From contig CM060175.1 of NCBI GenBank assembly GCA_030549775.1, positions 68,911,245-68,975,244 of the forward strand: a stretch of DNA of 64,000 nucleotides. The letters are read 5' to 3'. Below, piece after piece: positions 1-12,360 of this stretch. This stretch comes from Tamarix chinensis (taxonomy: Eukaryota > Streptophyta > Magnoliopsida > Caryophyllales > Tamaricaceae). Under the pieces are notes generated by a model. The model did not search any database, was not told the DNA's origin, and saw nothing but the letters and a program-made list of their open reading frames with translations. The stretch's first letter is position 1, and every line of letters starts with the position of its first letter. The translations under genes and the position numbers were made by a program.

Positions 1-1764
1 ATTTCAAACATAAAACTTCTTCCTTGGTTGATAATTTTTGAAAAGACATATACCATCCTTCCATTCTAATAACATCATTAATCATAGAGCCAAGAAATGA
101 CATTTTATAAAAATAATATGTTTTCCAAATTAAATTACAATGGGTGACTCTCAATTGAATATACTTCTTTGGGTGACCTTGTTTCTCAATTCAATACTAG
201 TCTATTCAACTATTCGTTTCCTTGTTTCACTTAGCATCATCTTATTTACTTTTGATAAAGATGGATTATCCTCTTATAAAGAGAACCTCAAATTAAGCTT
301 CCTAATCTATGAGATATTTATATATTTTCATATAACTATCATTGATATTGTAAATTAATATAATAAATCATGTACGTACTTTAAACATGCCGATAACACT
401 GTATCATAACAAAAAGAATAGTAAATTTAACATCAATTTCCATACCTGAGGCATCATGTTGGAAGTTGACGGGCTTCCCATTGCTTTGGGGGGTGAAGAG
501 AGTCTTGTTCATTCAAAGGACAAAGAAAGTTCATGAAATGGCTACCATAAAAGCTAAAATGAATGCAAAAATTAAGGTTAAAATTAAAGATTGGTGAAAG
601 GTTAATGGGTGTGACAATATCAAGAGATAAATCTAAGTAATCAATGTAAAATAGCACAATTATATAGTTTATTTGTTGAATGCGTCCCTATTTATGCTTT
701 ATGTATCATAACTATGACGTTACATTTTAGTGTGTACGACACATGTATATGGTTTGAGGGGTTAAAATATTACTTTAACCATAAAAGAGATGTCATTTTT
801 TCCCAACAATTAATTTAAATAAAATTTTTAATTTTTTCTAATTTCAAAGGTAATTAATGTTAGTGGAACTGTCATTATAATTAATGTACATATTTTAAAT
901 GTTAAAAATAATCAAATAAAGAAAAAAAAATATTAGAGTTTCTACTATGCCACAATCTCAGATATTATCATATTTTGCACAATGCATTTGATGAAAATCC
1001 TTCTACTATCAACTTAATAGGGAAGTGTTGAGCTACTTTTGTCGTTTAGTATCAATTTTTTTCCTGGATTAGCTAGTGTCATGAATAAATCGGGTTTCCA
1101 CTTGATTATTCATGTGCAGAGTACAAATCATCACATGAGTAACTCCATCTCTTCCGTCTATGATAATTCTACTAACATCATTTACACTCTACCAATAGCA
1201 AATGTTTTACACTCACTTTAAAAGAAAAATAAATTGCTATTATTTCATATCGAATTTCAACTTTTGAATCCATACTATATTTGATTTTTTTATCATTCCA
1301 AAGAGAAATAAAAGAGAAACTATGTGACTTTTGCTGCATTTTATTGAATAAAATAGTCATGAGAGAAGGAAACCAATAAGAAAATTATTCTCTTAAATAG
1401 TTTTTTTAATACAAATTATATGGATAGTTCAAATAGGTTTTTTATTATCAATTATCAATCCAAACTATCTGACTATCTTATTATCTAAATTTTTCATCAC
1501 CTGCAAAACCTATAATAATAATTATTAGTAGCATAAAGATGAGCATAATAGAGTACTATAAAAAATGCTAGAATGTAATTATATAAATTATTAATTTACT
1601 ATGATATTTTGTAAGGGGAATTAACATCTAGTTTGAAATTTACAAGCTAGTTTGGTCACAATTATAAAAAATGCATTTTTGGTTACAAACCATGCAGTCA
1701 GGTCTCAACTTGTATATTAAATTCAAACCAAATTCTTATTTAAAAAAATATAAAAACTTACTAA
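1..1764. other. AT-rich intergenic sequence, nothing assigned
   Basis: Low-complexity AT-rich sequence. The short open frames here have no recognisable domain or plausible coding bias. I see no gene, RNA or transposon termini before the target-site duplication at 1765-1769. Confidence 0.6.
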
Positions 1765-1922
1765 CTACTTGAAATACCCTAGAATTAATTATTTTTGGAA
1801 ATAAGTCTTTAAATAAGGATTATTGGGGAATTTATTTAATATATTACTCTTTATAAATTAAAAAGGATTTTTGTAGGGCAAGCTAATAGGAATTTTGAGA
1901 TAAATTACAAGGGTATCTTTAT

Positions 1923-1926
<4 letters not shown>

Positions 1927-1963
<37 letters not shown>
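1927..1963. repeat. (AT)n microsatellite
   Basis: Uninterrupted AT dinucleotide run inside the solo LTR. Confidence 0.9.
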
Positions 1964-1968
<5 letters not shown>

Positions 1969-3249
1969 GGGCCCTAAATTAGTCTAAAAAGGGGGATAAA
2001 TATTTTATTTAATTATTTAAATATTCTTACTCTAAGTACCTAAGGTAAATACTCTAAACATTTACATAAAATAAAATACTAAAATAAAATAACATAAATA
2101 AATTTTTCTCCCTTTTTCTTCCTTTTTCCTTTTCTTCTTCCCCCCCTTCTCGCCGTTGGGCCAGCCCCGGCCCAACCCCCTTTCTTCCTCTCCTTCCCCG
2201 CGGCCCAGCGCTGCTCGGCCCCCCTCGCCACAGTGAAACGCAGCGTTTCGCCCCCCCATTCCGCCGAAACGCTGCACCCCGATTAATGAGAGTGATCGTT
2301 GCCTGCCAGCTATACTCGACGCCGCGTTTTGTCCACAACTCACCCAAAACGCCGCGTTTTGGTAGGGCCTTTTGACCGTTGCCGAACCGGCCGGTCTCCC
2401 CCCTTCTTTTTCTTTTCTCCCCGAACCGCCGGTCCGGCCACCTTCTCCTTCCTCCTCGCGCGCGCGACCTGCAACACGCCGCCCTCCTGCGCCGACTGTC
2501 TGTCGCGCCGCCTTCCCCTTTTCTACCCTGCCGGCCACCATCCCTCGACCATCCTACACCCCCCATCATCCCTAGGCCACCCCGCACCTTTTCTCTCCTT
2601 TTCCCGACCAGCGCAGAGGTCTGCCATGGCAGACCTGCGTCAGCCGCCCCTGCCGGCCGGCGTGCCCCAAACGCCGCCTGACCTGTCCTCCCTTGTCCCC
2701 TCTCTCGATTTTCCCCAATTCGAGTCTATAAATACCCCCACGAGCCCCAGCGTCGGGCTCTTTCGAAAATTATACCCAGAAATCACCTCTTGCGCCGCCC
2801 CCTCTTCAGATCGCCGTCCCGTCGCCGCCGCCCATCGCTGCCGCTCGATCCACCCCCGAAACCCTTCCCTGCATCAACCTCCACCTACCCAAGCCTCTCT
2901 CACCCCTCGGTTTGCTCTGCACGCGCCGCCCCAGGCGTGCAAAGCACCCATCCCGACCAAGCTAACCCCAAACCCCGCCACCCTTCGCACCGCCGCCCAC
3001 CGCCGTGCCGCCACTCCCAGCACCCCCTCTACCTCCTAAAACCACCAAGGGAGCTTCCCCAACCTCCCTAGACCCTCTGTTTCCCCTACCAAACCCTCCT
3101 TTCCCTTCCTTTCCCCTCCACCACCTCTCCACCTTCCTTCTCCCCCCTACGCCGCCGCCGCCGCCGTGCGCCGTGCACCGCCACCTGTGCCACCAGCACC
3201 CCTAGGTAGTTCTCTAAACTCCCCAGCCCCTAAACCTTTACTATACAAA

Positions 3250-3341
3250 TGCTAATTATTTTTAGTAGCATTATTAGTATTATTCTTACTATTATTCTTA
3301 TTATTACTATTATTATTATTATTGTTATTATTATTATTATT

Positions 3342-3376
<35 letters not shown>

Positions 3377-3506
3377 TAACCTAACCTTGGAACATTTATA
3401 ACTGTTGGTATTACTAATATTAGTGACCTATAACTTTAGTATCTTTATTTTAATATCATGATCGTTATTATTAATAGTATTACTATTATCATTATTATCA
3501 TGGTTA

Positions 3507-3549
<43 letters not shown>

Positions 3550-3595
3550 TATATTATTATTACTATTATTATTATTACTATCATCATTTTCATTT

Positions 3596-3651
<56 letters not shown>

Positions 3652-3660
3652 TTAGTTCCT
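3250..3660. repeat. Imperfect (ATT)n microsatellite block
   Basis: Several hundred bases of TTA/ATT trinucleotides with interruptions, lying between the C/T-rich and palindrome-bearing parts of the LTR. The related LTR at 43763-50114 has no such block, so this is a copy-specific expansion. Confidence 0.88.
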
Positions 3661-5124
3661 TGTCACTATTAGTAATATTTCGTATACCGCTAACCTTACT
3701 ATCGCTACTACTATCATCATTATTAGTAACATTGAACTACTACCGTTAATAATAAATATTATTAAAATTACTTTAAATTATTCTAGCTACTTTTATTAGT
3801 AGTAGCATGATTAACTACTTTAAGAATATTGACCATACTTCACTTATAAAAGTAATATTATTATTCTTAGCCCTAATGGTAAGTTAAAGAATAGGGGTAA
3901 GGTAGAAAAGAATAGTGTTTTGGTCGGAGGAAAAGTAACCCCAGTTTTCCCCCTTATAGGCGAGTCAAGTCGACACCCAGAGGAGGCGTAGGAGCGTGCT
4001 CTAAGACCGGTGTCGTGTTAGGTAAGGACGTAACTAAGGCCACCTGTGTGTGTTGCATGTTTTAACTGTCTTGTATGCCTTGTGCGGTTGTATGCTATAA
4101 TCTGTATGTTATCTGTGTATTCGTGTAGCGCAGCGTGGAACCGAGGTACGTTCTCGTGCTCTTGGCTGTATGTACTAACATGGTATGGTACAAAGATGAT
4201 GTGATGTGATGTGACCCCTACAACATGCATGCTAGGTGTTTTGATGAGGAGTTGTGGAATGGGGGCTTGAAAGAGAAAAATAAGCGACTAAGATAACCAA
4301 AGGGAAGTACGCTGGCTAACGTAGGTATGGACGACCTAGGTAATCTGTAATCTGTGAAATGATGAGGAAAAGGGGGAATTAAATAAATAGAAGAGTGGAA
4401 GAAAGTAAGGTTGCCTGGGGGAAACTAGGGTTTGCATAGGAATGATAGAGTTGGCATGGTGGAAGTGATAGGGTTTGCATGGGGTGGTTAAGGTCCGCAT
4501 GGGGGCGAACCTTACGTATGGAAAGTTACTTTGGGGCGTAGGGAAGGTAATGGAAAGTTTGTTCGGGAGTTTGGAGGCTCGAGGGGAAAAATAGTACGAG
4601 GGGTAATATAAGGGTACATAGGGGCCGACCAGGGTTTGGGAAGGAAACCCTAATTTGAGAAGGTGGAAAAAGAAAAAGAAAACAATAAGAATAAATGAGG
4701 AGGAGTGAGGTATGAGGGAGAGTGGAGTTTGAGGGTCATGATTTGGGGTTCCAATGCGAGAAATGTGTTAAGTATGATAATTACAAAGGGTGTTTAGTGG
4801 CCTAATATAAGCGTAGGAGATAGCTCGGTAACCTAAACCGAGTAAGGATATAGCTAAGACTGGATGTGTGACATGTATCCTACGTGCCGTGGATGCTTTA
4901 TATGAATTGTGTGTTGTGTTTTAAATGTCGTTATCTTACTTGTTCCGTGGGTAATGTGGCTTGGAATCAAGACGCGTGCTTGTGTTCTCATTAGTATGTG
5001 ATAGTACGAATATGTCTTCAGTCTTGATGTGATGTGTTGAGATCTCTGGCCATGCATGACAAAAGATATGCCCTCGAATAAGATACATTAAGACACTAAC
5101 GACTTACAGAGAAAGATGTTGAGC

Positions 5125-5455
5125 CGAACCCAGACCAGTCCACCGGCTATAATAGTGGCAGGGTATCTTACCCTCGCGACCGTTCCACAGGCTATAATAG
5201 TGGCAGGGCATAAGCCCTCGCGACTGTTCCACCGGCTATAATAGTGGGGGATTTCGTGCTCAACAAACTCAAACGTAAAAGTGATATGGCATGGGAAAGA
5301 TACAAATGGTTACAGTGGAATACCTTGTGAGTCGGGGCTAGACCGGTCCACCGGCGAATAATAGTGGCAGGGTATGTTACCCTCGTGACCGGTCCACCAA
5401 CTATAATAGTGGCAGGGCATGGCCCTCGTGACCGTTCCACCGGCTATAATAGTGG
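5125..5455 (+). repeat. Six copies of an imperfect palindrome, CCACCGGCTATAATAGTGG-like
   Basis: Units of the form CCACCGGCTATAATAGTGG recur about six times in two clusters (about 5140-5250 and 5345-5455). Each is followed by a GGCAGGGTA...TACCCTCG-type segment that is itself partly self-complementary. The outer CCAC/GTGG pairs give each unit hairpin potential. The same unit recurs on the other strand of the second LTR (44579-44885), so it is a family-level LTR feature. Confidence 0.75.
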
Positions 5456-6193
5456 GGTTCCCGCACTCACATGGTCTGGATAAGACGATGATCGATTATA
5501 ATCAGAGACCTGATAAAAGAAAAGTGATATCTGGTTCGTAACCTGTGTTGTTTATATGTGTTATTGCATTCTATCTACGTATCTATGCTATGCCTGCTAT
5601 GTTATGTATCTTTGTGTGTGGGCCTTAGCGCGTCTGTTACCTTACTCAGTACGTAGCGTACTGATCACCCGTTTCATGGGTGCTGCTCATTCCCACGAGC
5701 AGAAGATCCCTCTGATCTTGTGTAGGTAGGAGACCATGCCTTTGATGCCTATGATACCTACGAGGCATCGGGTGGGGCAGAGCGTTGAGCCTAACCTGAC
5801 TTGGGGATCGAGAACGAGTTGGCCGGACTCCGTTGCTACCTTCAGACTTCGTATTTTCCTTATTTAACTGTATTTCGGACTACGCTTTATGTTTTGTGAA
5901 TCGCGTTTTTAAGTTGTAATCTTAAACCATACTCTAAGTTGTATTCCTAAACGATATCCTAACTGTTGTTGACTCGTATTTTCGTGAATGACCTATGTTA
6001 ACTACGTACATATGTTTTGATGATGGTTTAGCTTAGCCTTAGCACTTAGTATCGGAACGGTAGGAGTGAACCGGTCTGGTACTAAGTGTGGCGGTAATAC
6101 CCCCGAGTTTACGGTTTTAATTCTTTCGCTTCCGCTAAAACTTTTGATTTAAACAAAATTTTTCAGTAGTAAATTTGGGGGTGTTACACTACT

Positions 6194-6575
6194 ACCCCTT
6201 TTTTTCAGCATAGAGCAGTGCAAGGGGGATCCTTGTGCTCGAAGTGGGATTTGATCACGTGACCTATAGTATGGTACTAATATTTTTTTTACATTTCCAT
6301 AGAAGGCGCATTGATTACCGTACAAGATTAGCATTATCAATGACCTTACAAGATCAATAATAGAACATCCATGTCAAATGCATCAAACAAATTCCAACTG
6401 GATATTAGCACAGTGATGCCAAAAAAATCAAACAAATTCCAATTGGATTATCATTCTGAACAATTTTTCCAGCTTTTAATGAATGATTTGATAAGCAAAA
6501 AAATACCATACCAAAAAGCAAAGAGAACTAGTTACAACCTCATGGAAAAAACCTAACTTTTATTATGATCTTGCT
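6194..6575. other. Unassigned spacer between two LTR blocks
   Basis: AT-rich sequence with a short internal repeat: AAATTCCAACTGGAT and a close copy AAATTCCAATTGGAT about 45 bases apart near 6390-6450. No gene is recognisable. Confidence 0.5.
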
Positions 6576-6579
6576 TAGA

Positions 6580-9500
6580 TAAAAACACCCTCAACACTAT
6601 TTGAATATCTACATTTTTGAAAAAAATTCATAAAGCACCAAAATTCACACTTTTGTTTGATATAGATGAAAAATGATCCTAAATATCACAAAAATTATTA
6701 CTTGAGCATTTATAGAATCTAATTTCACCTCCAAGTTTTAATGAGCAATATAACATTTTTGTCAGGATATAGATAAAGGAATGTAAATATTTATTATCCA
6801 AGCATAGAAAATATACCAACAAAAAAATTCCAATCTCTAAGTGTATCAAAAATATCTCTACTCCATGAATTTTACAAACTCAATGCATCTAAATTCTATT
6901 TTAAGGGTTTCTCTATTTGGTATAATTCAAATATACTGACCCTTGGAAGGCTAACATTGTGCTATAAATGGTGGATTCCATAGCAGGAAAGTAGGATTTC
7001 TAGCAATAATATCATTTGAATAAGGCAACCTCTTAATCTACCACCCCAACCTAAGCAATATCAAATTAACAATGAATGTATAATTTCCTTATTTTTAGAA
7101 AATCATAACATTCATATATTTCCTAATCGTTCATAAATTGATAGGGACTTGAATGTGTAAAGGCGATAATATAAACCACTTTGGTATAATCAAGTCCCTA
7201 TATTTCAATGCCTAATCAATGAATTTGCATCCCAAAAGACAAGAAAAATTAAGTTTAAATGATTTTTTCTTGGCAAAATTCTATTTTCATCACATGTTAA
7301 AAGGCCCCATTCCAATTTGCTTGTTTAGGGTCTCAAAATGTGTAAGGCCAGCCCAGGAAATCGCCTCCTCTACATCTCTCCATTTTTTTCAAAATCTTTC
7401 CCTGTTTCACTCTCCATCGTTGTTCTCCTTCTGCATCTCTCCATTTTCGTCGGAGTTCCTCCCTATTTCTATCTCCATCATTGTGCCTCTCTGTCCCTTG
7501 AAGCTGCTTCTTTGCATCTTTGTTCTTCTGTCTCCCCCTCTCCTTGTAGTCCCTCCTTGTCGACGTTTTTGCCTCTACATCTCTCTGTTGCCGTCAAAGT
7601 CACTCGTCGCTCACTGTTCTTCTCTCCATCACCGTGCATCTATTCGTGGTTTTAACTATTTGAGCTACCCATTCTGAAAAAAAAAATGCTCACCTCATTT
7701 CTTCTTTTATCCACTTCTCTTTTGTAAGGGTTGAAACTTCTTCACAACTCACTTCTTCTCTACCACACTGAGTTAGTCTCTCCCTTTTTCCTTCATTTGT
7801 CGTTAGTCTCTCCTTCTGCAATCTTTTCTCTATCTCTTCATTTTTTTTCTTAAACAAGAAATGGTTAGATTTAGAAAAGGTTGGGGATTTGAACTTTCCT
7901 TAGTTTTCTAATTTTGGTGGGAAGCTTGTGTTTTCTCTAATTCATAAGCCTCGTTTATTTTATTTTTTAAGCTTATGAGAAGTTCTTATGAGTCATTGAA
8001 TTATTTTCCTTCAATATGCTCAAGTGGTTGGAGAGTGTGGACCTCCTAGTTGAAAGGAGTACCTTCTTTTGTATTTTGCTAAAGTTATAGGTAAATCATT
8101 CTTTTTAAGTGTATAGTAAATGGAATGAAAATGGATTTTTTCTAGTGCGATTTCTGTGATAACATGATTTGAAAAAATGTGATGTTTAGAATATATGAGT
8201 GAAAATTTACAAGCATGAGTAGTTGAGCATGGAAATATAATCTATTGTGTATGATTTATCTCTAGGGGTTTTATAATCTAAGTTATATATGAGCACGTGG
8301 ATGATTCTAATAAGTTTCTAGCATGATTTGCATAAATAATGATGTATTATGCAAAATTGAAGTATGATGTAAGACATTTACCCTTGATTTGAATTAAATA
8401 TGTTGAAGCATGATTCTTGAAATTTTACTCAAATCTAAGCATTGTTGGGTAAGGTGTGCTAGATTTGAGGTTGAGATTCAAAGTAATGTTTTTGCGCATG
8501 AATTGGTTGCTTAATATGGAGTAAGAAATCATGAGTTAGCCTCGAACTTCCTCAGGAACCAACTAAATGGTTTGTGTGGATACCAATAAACTAGTCTACT
8601 AGTTCCAAAAATTTGTGTGTTGGTTGTTGCAGGTGACCTATCAACTGGTTGGTGAAAACCGGTTCTATGATATTACTATTTAGTTGGTTCATGCCACCAG
8701 TCAAGTAGCTTTGGGATTCTATGTTTTGGTTTATTTATGTGAATTGTTTTATGTTTTAAAGTGGTCCCAAACCAATTCACTAGTTTGAGGACTAGTCATT
8801 AGTTTACAAAGATCTTATATAGTATTGTCATGATCTATCATTGGATGTTAATCATGGGTTGAACTTAATCATAAGGTTTGACTTAGACTTCTAGTTATGA
8901 ATAAATGTTACATAAATGAATTAAGTAAGGGTTTGACATAATCGGTTGAGTGATTGAGAAATTGGTTGGAATATTATAAATTAAGCATAAGTGGAAAATA
9001 TGGAATCCCTAAATATTAGCAATTTGACGAATATAATATGGATTGGCTTGTTAATAAAATATTAATACTTTCAAGGAAAATAATTCAGTCGAGCCTTTGT
9101 CTTTTTGAATCTTGAAGTTGCTAAATAGGGGTAACTTGTATTATGATGTGCCTACGAGCATACGCCTTTAGATAGAGGAACCCTCATTGGTTTGTTACCT
9201 CTCTTACTCTATTTTATACCTATGTGCATACTTAGGGGATGCTGACACTTAGGATTTATGATACCTAGCAATGAAATTGTTAGGATTATGTCTCCTATCT
9301 TATTGGCTAAAACTTAATTTCCTATTATTATTGGTTGACACTTTGTTTCATATGGTTCTACCATGACTAGTTTCAAGGTGGAGGACTTAGCATTGCTCAT
9401 TTAATAGTATTAAACAAATATGAAATATAGAATCACCTCTACTACAAATAATAATTGGAAACCCTAGTGATGTCTTGGATGATCTTATGTTTCTTGCATG

Positions 9501-10279
9501 CTACATATAATGCTTATATAGCTAAAGAGATCCATGATAGCTTCATGAATGTGTGGCATGCATATCATCAATAAGATGCAATGTGTTGACTTGTTCATGA
9601 ACCACATCCATATAACTCACATGTGAAATTAATATTAACATGTCCATGAATAAGTGGTTGTTACATAGTTCATTTATAGACTGTTTAATGGAAGCATGTG
9701 AATGTACTTTTCTATAATGTGTTGATTCTACTTATATTTAAGCATATCCTCAAATTCCATAAATTACATGTTAGAGAAAGTTGATTTACATTGTATGCAA
9801 CACATTGATCTATTTTTTGGTTTGGTCATCTACTTAATCCCACAAATAAAGGACTTTATATAGGCATGGGTAGCTGGTCACTTGATGACCCTTGTTGTTG
9901 GAGATTTTGGAGTGATTGGAGAGAGTCATGCTATTTAGCACAATACCAACTTTTGTATCATGTTATGATTTCTGTTTCAAATATTTACACTCTCTTTGTT
10001 TGGTTCCACTTTTGATGGGCTTGTATTTCTTGATTATGCTTTGAATCTATAACTAAATAGATTCTACCCTTTATGACATTCATGCATTGTCTTTTTATGG
10101 TATTTGGTTTTGGTTGGTATCACATCTTTGTACCTAGCATGAGATGGACGACATGCCATTTATCTAATATTAGGTATAATAGTAAATTTTCAATTTTTTC
10201 CTCATTGTTGGTATTTTGCTTTCGCAAGACTTTAAATAAAATAAAACTTTTCGCTAGTGAAAAAATAGGGGTGTTATTA
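6580..10279 (+). mobile_element. Degraded LTR-like block (probable solo LTR)
   Basis: The left edge reads TAAAAACACC and the right edge GGTGTTATTA. They are near inverted complements and resemble decayed TGTAACACC/GGTGTTACA termini. Organisation matches the clear solo LTR upstream: AT-rich start, then a C/T-rich segment (7340-7860), then a long region without coding sequence, then an end of the form TTCGCTAGTG...AGGGGTGTTA. Flanks TTAGA and TTATA could be a decayed duplication, but this is weak. Not obviously the same family as the LTR at 1770-6188. The element type is inferred, not proven. Confidence 0.4.
7345..7660 (+). repeat. C/T-rich direct repeat, copy 1
   Basis: About 290 bases beginning near GAAATCGCCTCCTCTACAT align almost base for base with 11225-11525, sharing phrases such as TCCATCATTGT, CCCTCCTTGTCGA and GTTCTTCTCTCCATC. 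Open frames across both copies (152 and 161 codons) are C/T-rich and their translations do not resemble a known protein, so I treat them as non-coding. Confidence 0.75.
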
Positions 10280-10284
10280 TAATT

Positions 10285-11090
10285 ATTTTAATAAACATAT
10301 TGATGATGTTAAGTATATTTTTTTCTTACTAATCTAGTCTATATATTTCACAAAGTTAATAGTTAAAGATTAACTTAGTATCACAAATTAACTCATAATT
10401 ATTTTCTACTATTTTGGGAAACTAATAATATATTATTCTATTCGTTTATGAAATAAAATCGTTGTAATGATAAACTTTGACCATGAATATATTTTAATAT
10501 ATAATAAAAAAAATTATAAAATAATAATATCATAAAAGTTTTTTTCCCAATAGTAATATAACAATTATATTTTTATATCATAATATATTATATTTGAAAT
10601 AAATAATTAATTAAATTTTATCCCCAAAAGCCATGATTACTTTCTTTTAGAAATGAAGAGATAAATATCAAATTTTATAATTTTACATACAAGTTATATT
10701 TTATTTATTTATTTATCAAAATTATAAAATTCTACCCTCTCATATTAATTAAATTTCATTTATTACAACCCACATTTACTCTTTCATACAAACACATCAT
10801 TTTTCTTTATAATTTTTATAATGGTAAATTATTCATTTCATTTTGATTTTTTATGAATAAAATATATAATTGAACTTATAAAATAAAGATTTACAGAAGT
10901 GGTAAATATCAACTTTTAAGTGAATTTTAAATTCAAATTTCTGCGTACTTGTTAAATATTATAAGACTTTATATACATACATACATACATATATAGATTT
11001 AGTATCATATATATACTATTATATAAAATACAAATGTAGGATTGATTTTCAACTGTTAGATCTTATAGATCTAATGTCTGAAAATCAAAT
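10285..11090. other. AT-rich intergenic sequence
   Basis: Very AT-rich, with a short tandem CATA run at about 10973-10990. No coding or RNA signal seen. Confidence 0.55.
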
Positions 11091-11189
11091 AGTTTATCAC
11101 TCACACACACTCTCACCTTGGCTCCTAGTATTCCCCTCTCTGTCTCAACCCTATTTCACACCCTACCTCTCTCCAGTGCTTGTGCTCGA

Positions 11190-11530
11190 CTACTCATAGA
11201 ATCGCAGTGCTCCGTCTCCATCTCCATCGTGATCGCCTCCTCTACATATCTCCATTTTCGTCGAAATCTTTGCCTGTTTCATTCTCCATCATTGTTCTCC
11301 TTCTGCACCTCTCTATTTTCATCAAATTCCCTCCCTATTTATATCTCCATCATCATGCCTCTCTTTCCCTCGAAGTTGCTTCTCTACATCTTTGTTATTC
11401 TATCTCCCCCTCTCTATCATAGTCCCTCCTTGTCGATGTTTCTGCCTCTGCATCTTTTTGTTGCCATTGAAGTCGCTCGCCGCTCGATGTTCTTCTCTCC
11501 ATCGTTGTGCATCCGTTCGTCAAAGGTGCC
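11190..11530 (+). repeat. C/T-rich direct repeat, copy 2
   Basis: Second copy of the 7345-7660 sequence, about 3.9 kb downstream in the same orientation. It is preceded by (CA)n and C/T-rich sequence and lies upstream of the FAR1-type transposase pseudogene. It may be 5' sequence of that element or a remnant of the same LTR family as the 6.6-10.3 kb block. Confidence 0.7.
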
Positions 11531-12360
11531 TATTCTATCTCATTTTTTATTCAGTAAGCAAATTTTAATTTGTGGACACTTAGATCTAGCAGCAAGACAC
11601 TGAAAATTGAGGTATGTAAATGTGTTGATTATTGTGTGTCTCTGCATTTTCTATTTCATTTTTGTCCTGATTGGTGTGCCGATATGCAGAAAAATTTGGA
11701 TGGGATTGGCCTTCAACTATAGATTTGGCAACGATATACAACTTTTAGGTTTGTGAATTTTGGTTTTGTTCTATTGTGTTTGTTATTTGCATCATTGTTG
11801 TTTACCGTATGTTATTGTGTAATATGTGCTGAGATACTGCTAGTAGTGCCGAGTAATGTCTATTGTGTGCCGAGTGATGTTTTTTTTTGTTATTTGACAT
11901 TCAACCAACACCTATATCATTCTATATACAACTAGGAGTTTGATAGAGCATTATTTGGATAAGATTCAATAATAAGCACTACTATATGGATAAGATTCAA
12001 GAATGGCTAAATGTTAGCGTACGTGTGAGTGTCATTTGGTAAATAAGAATTTAGTGCATTATTCAAGATTATATGGATAAAAGAAAAAGAAATAAATGAA
12101 TCACTAGTATAACAACAAAAACATACAACAAGCAAGAGTATTAGTAGATTGTCCATCACAGAATATAGTAGTTATGATCATGATAAGTATATATGGCTGA
12201 TATATGAGTAAATTCATAAGATTAATGAGAATAAATAATCTATTTTATAATTAATAATGAGTGTAAGAAGTTTAACATTCAAAAACTTATAAAGAAATAT
12301 CACACACGTTGTGTTCTTAGTTTTAGCCACCTGTACTTATTTCCATCTTAGTTTCCTTGT

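Larger units (their letters stand above)
1770..6188 (+). mobile_element. Large solo LTR of a Ty3/gypsy (Tekay/Del-like) element, 5-bp TSD
   Basis: The block begins TGAAATACCC and ends GGGTGTTACA, inverted termini typical of plant Tekay/Del LTRs. It is flanked by a perfect 5-bp duplication CTACT at 1765-1769 and 6189-6193. Order inside: an AT-rich 5' part, a C/T-rich GC-rich segment (about 2100-3230), an ATT microsatellite, a region of repeated palindromic motifs (5140-5455), then a segment with a CTTACTCAGTACG-type motif common near the 3' end of such LTRs. No gag, pol or primer-binding site is present, so I read it as a solo LTR left by LTR-LTR recombination. At 4.4 kb it is long for an LTR. 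A second copy in opposite orientation lies at 43763-50114. The open frames in the C/T-rich segment are compositional artefacts. Confidence 0.82.

Noticed and set aside
2054..3205. Overlapping open frames up to 246 codons on both strands
   Set aside because: They lie in the C/T-rich, GC-rich part of a solo LTR with a 5-bp duplication. Translations are low-complexity Pro/Ser/Arg and all frames are open alike, so composition explains them.
3250..3660. Repeated short units that could suggest a CRISPR-like array
   Set aside because: Simple ATT microsatellite with no distinct spacers; plant nuclear DNA.
7219..7677. 152-codon open frame
   Set aside because: C/T-rich repeat shared with 11190-11530. 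The two copies do not preserve the same protein sequence, and both read as Ser/Leu/Phe/Pro low complexity.
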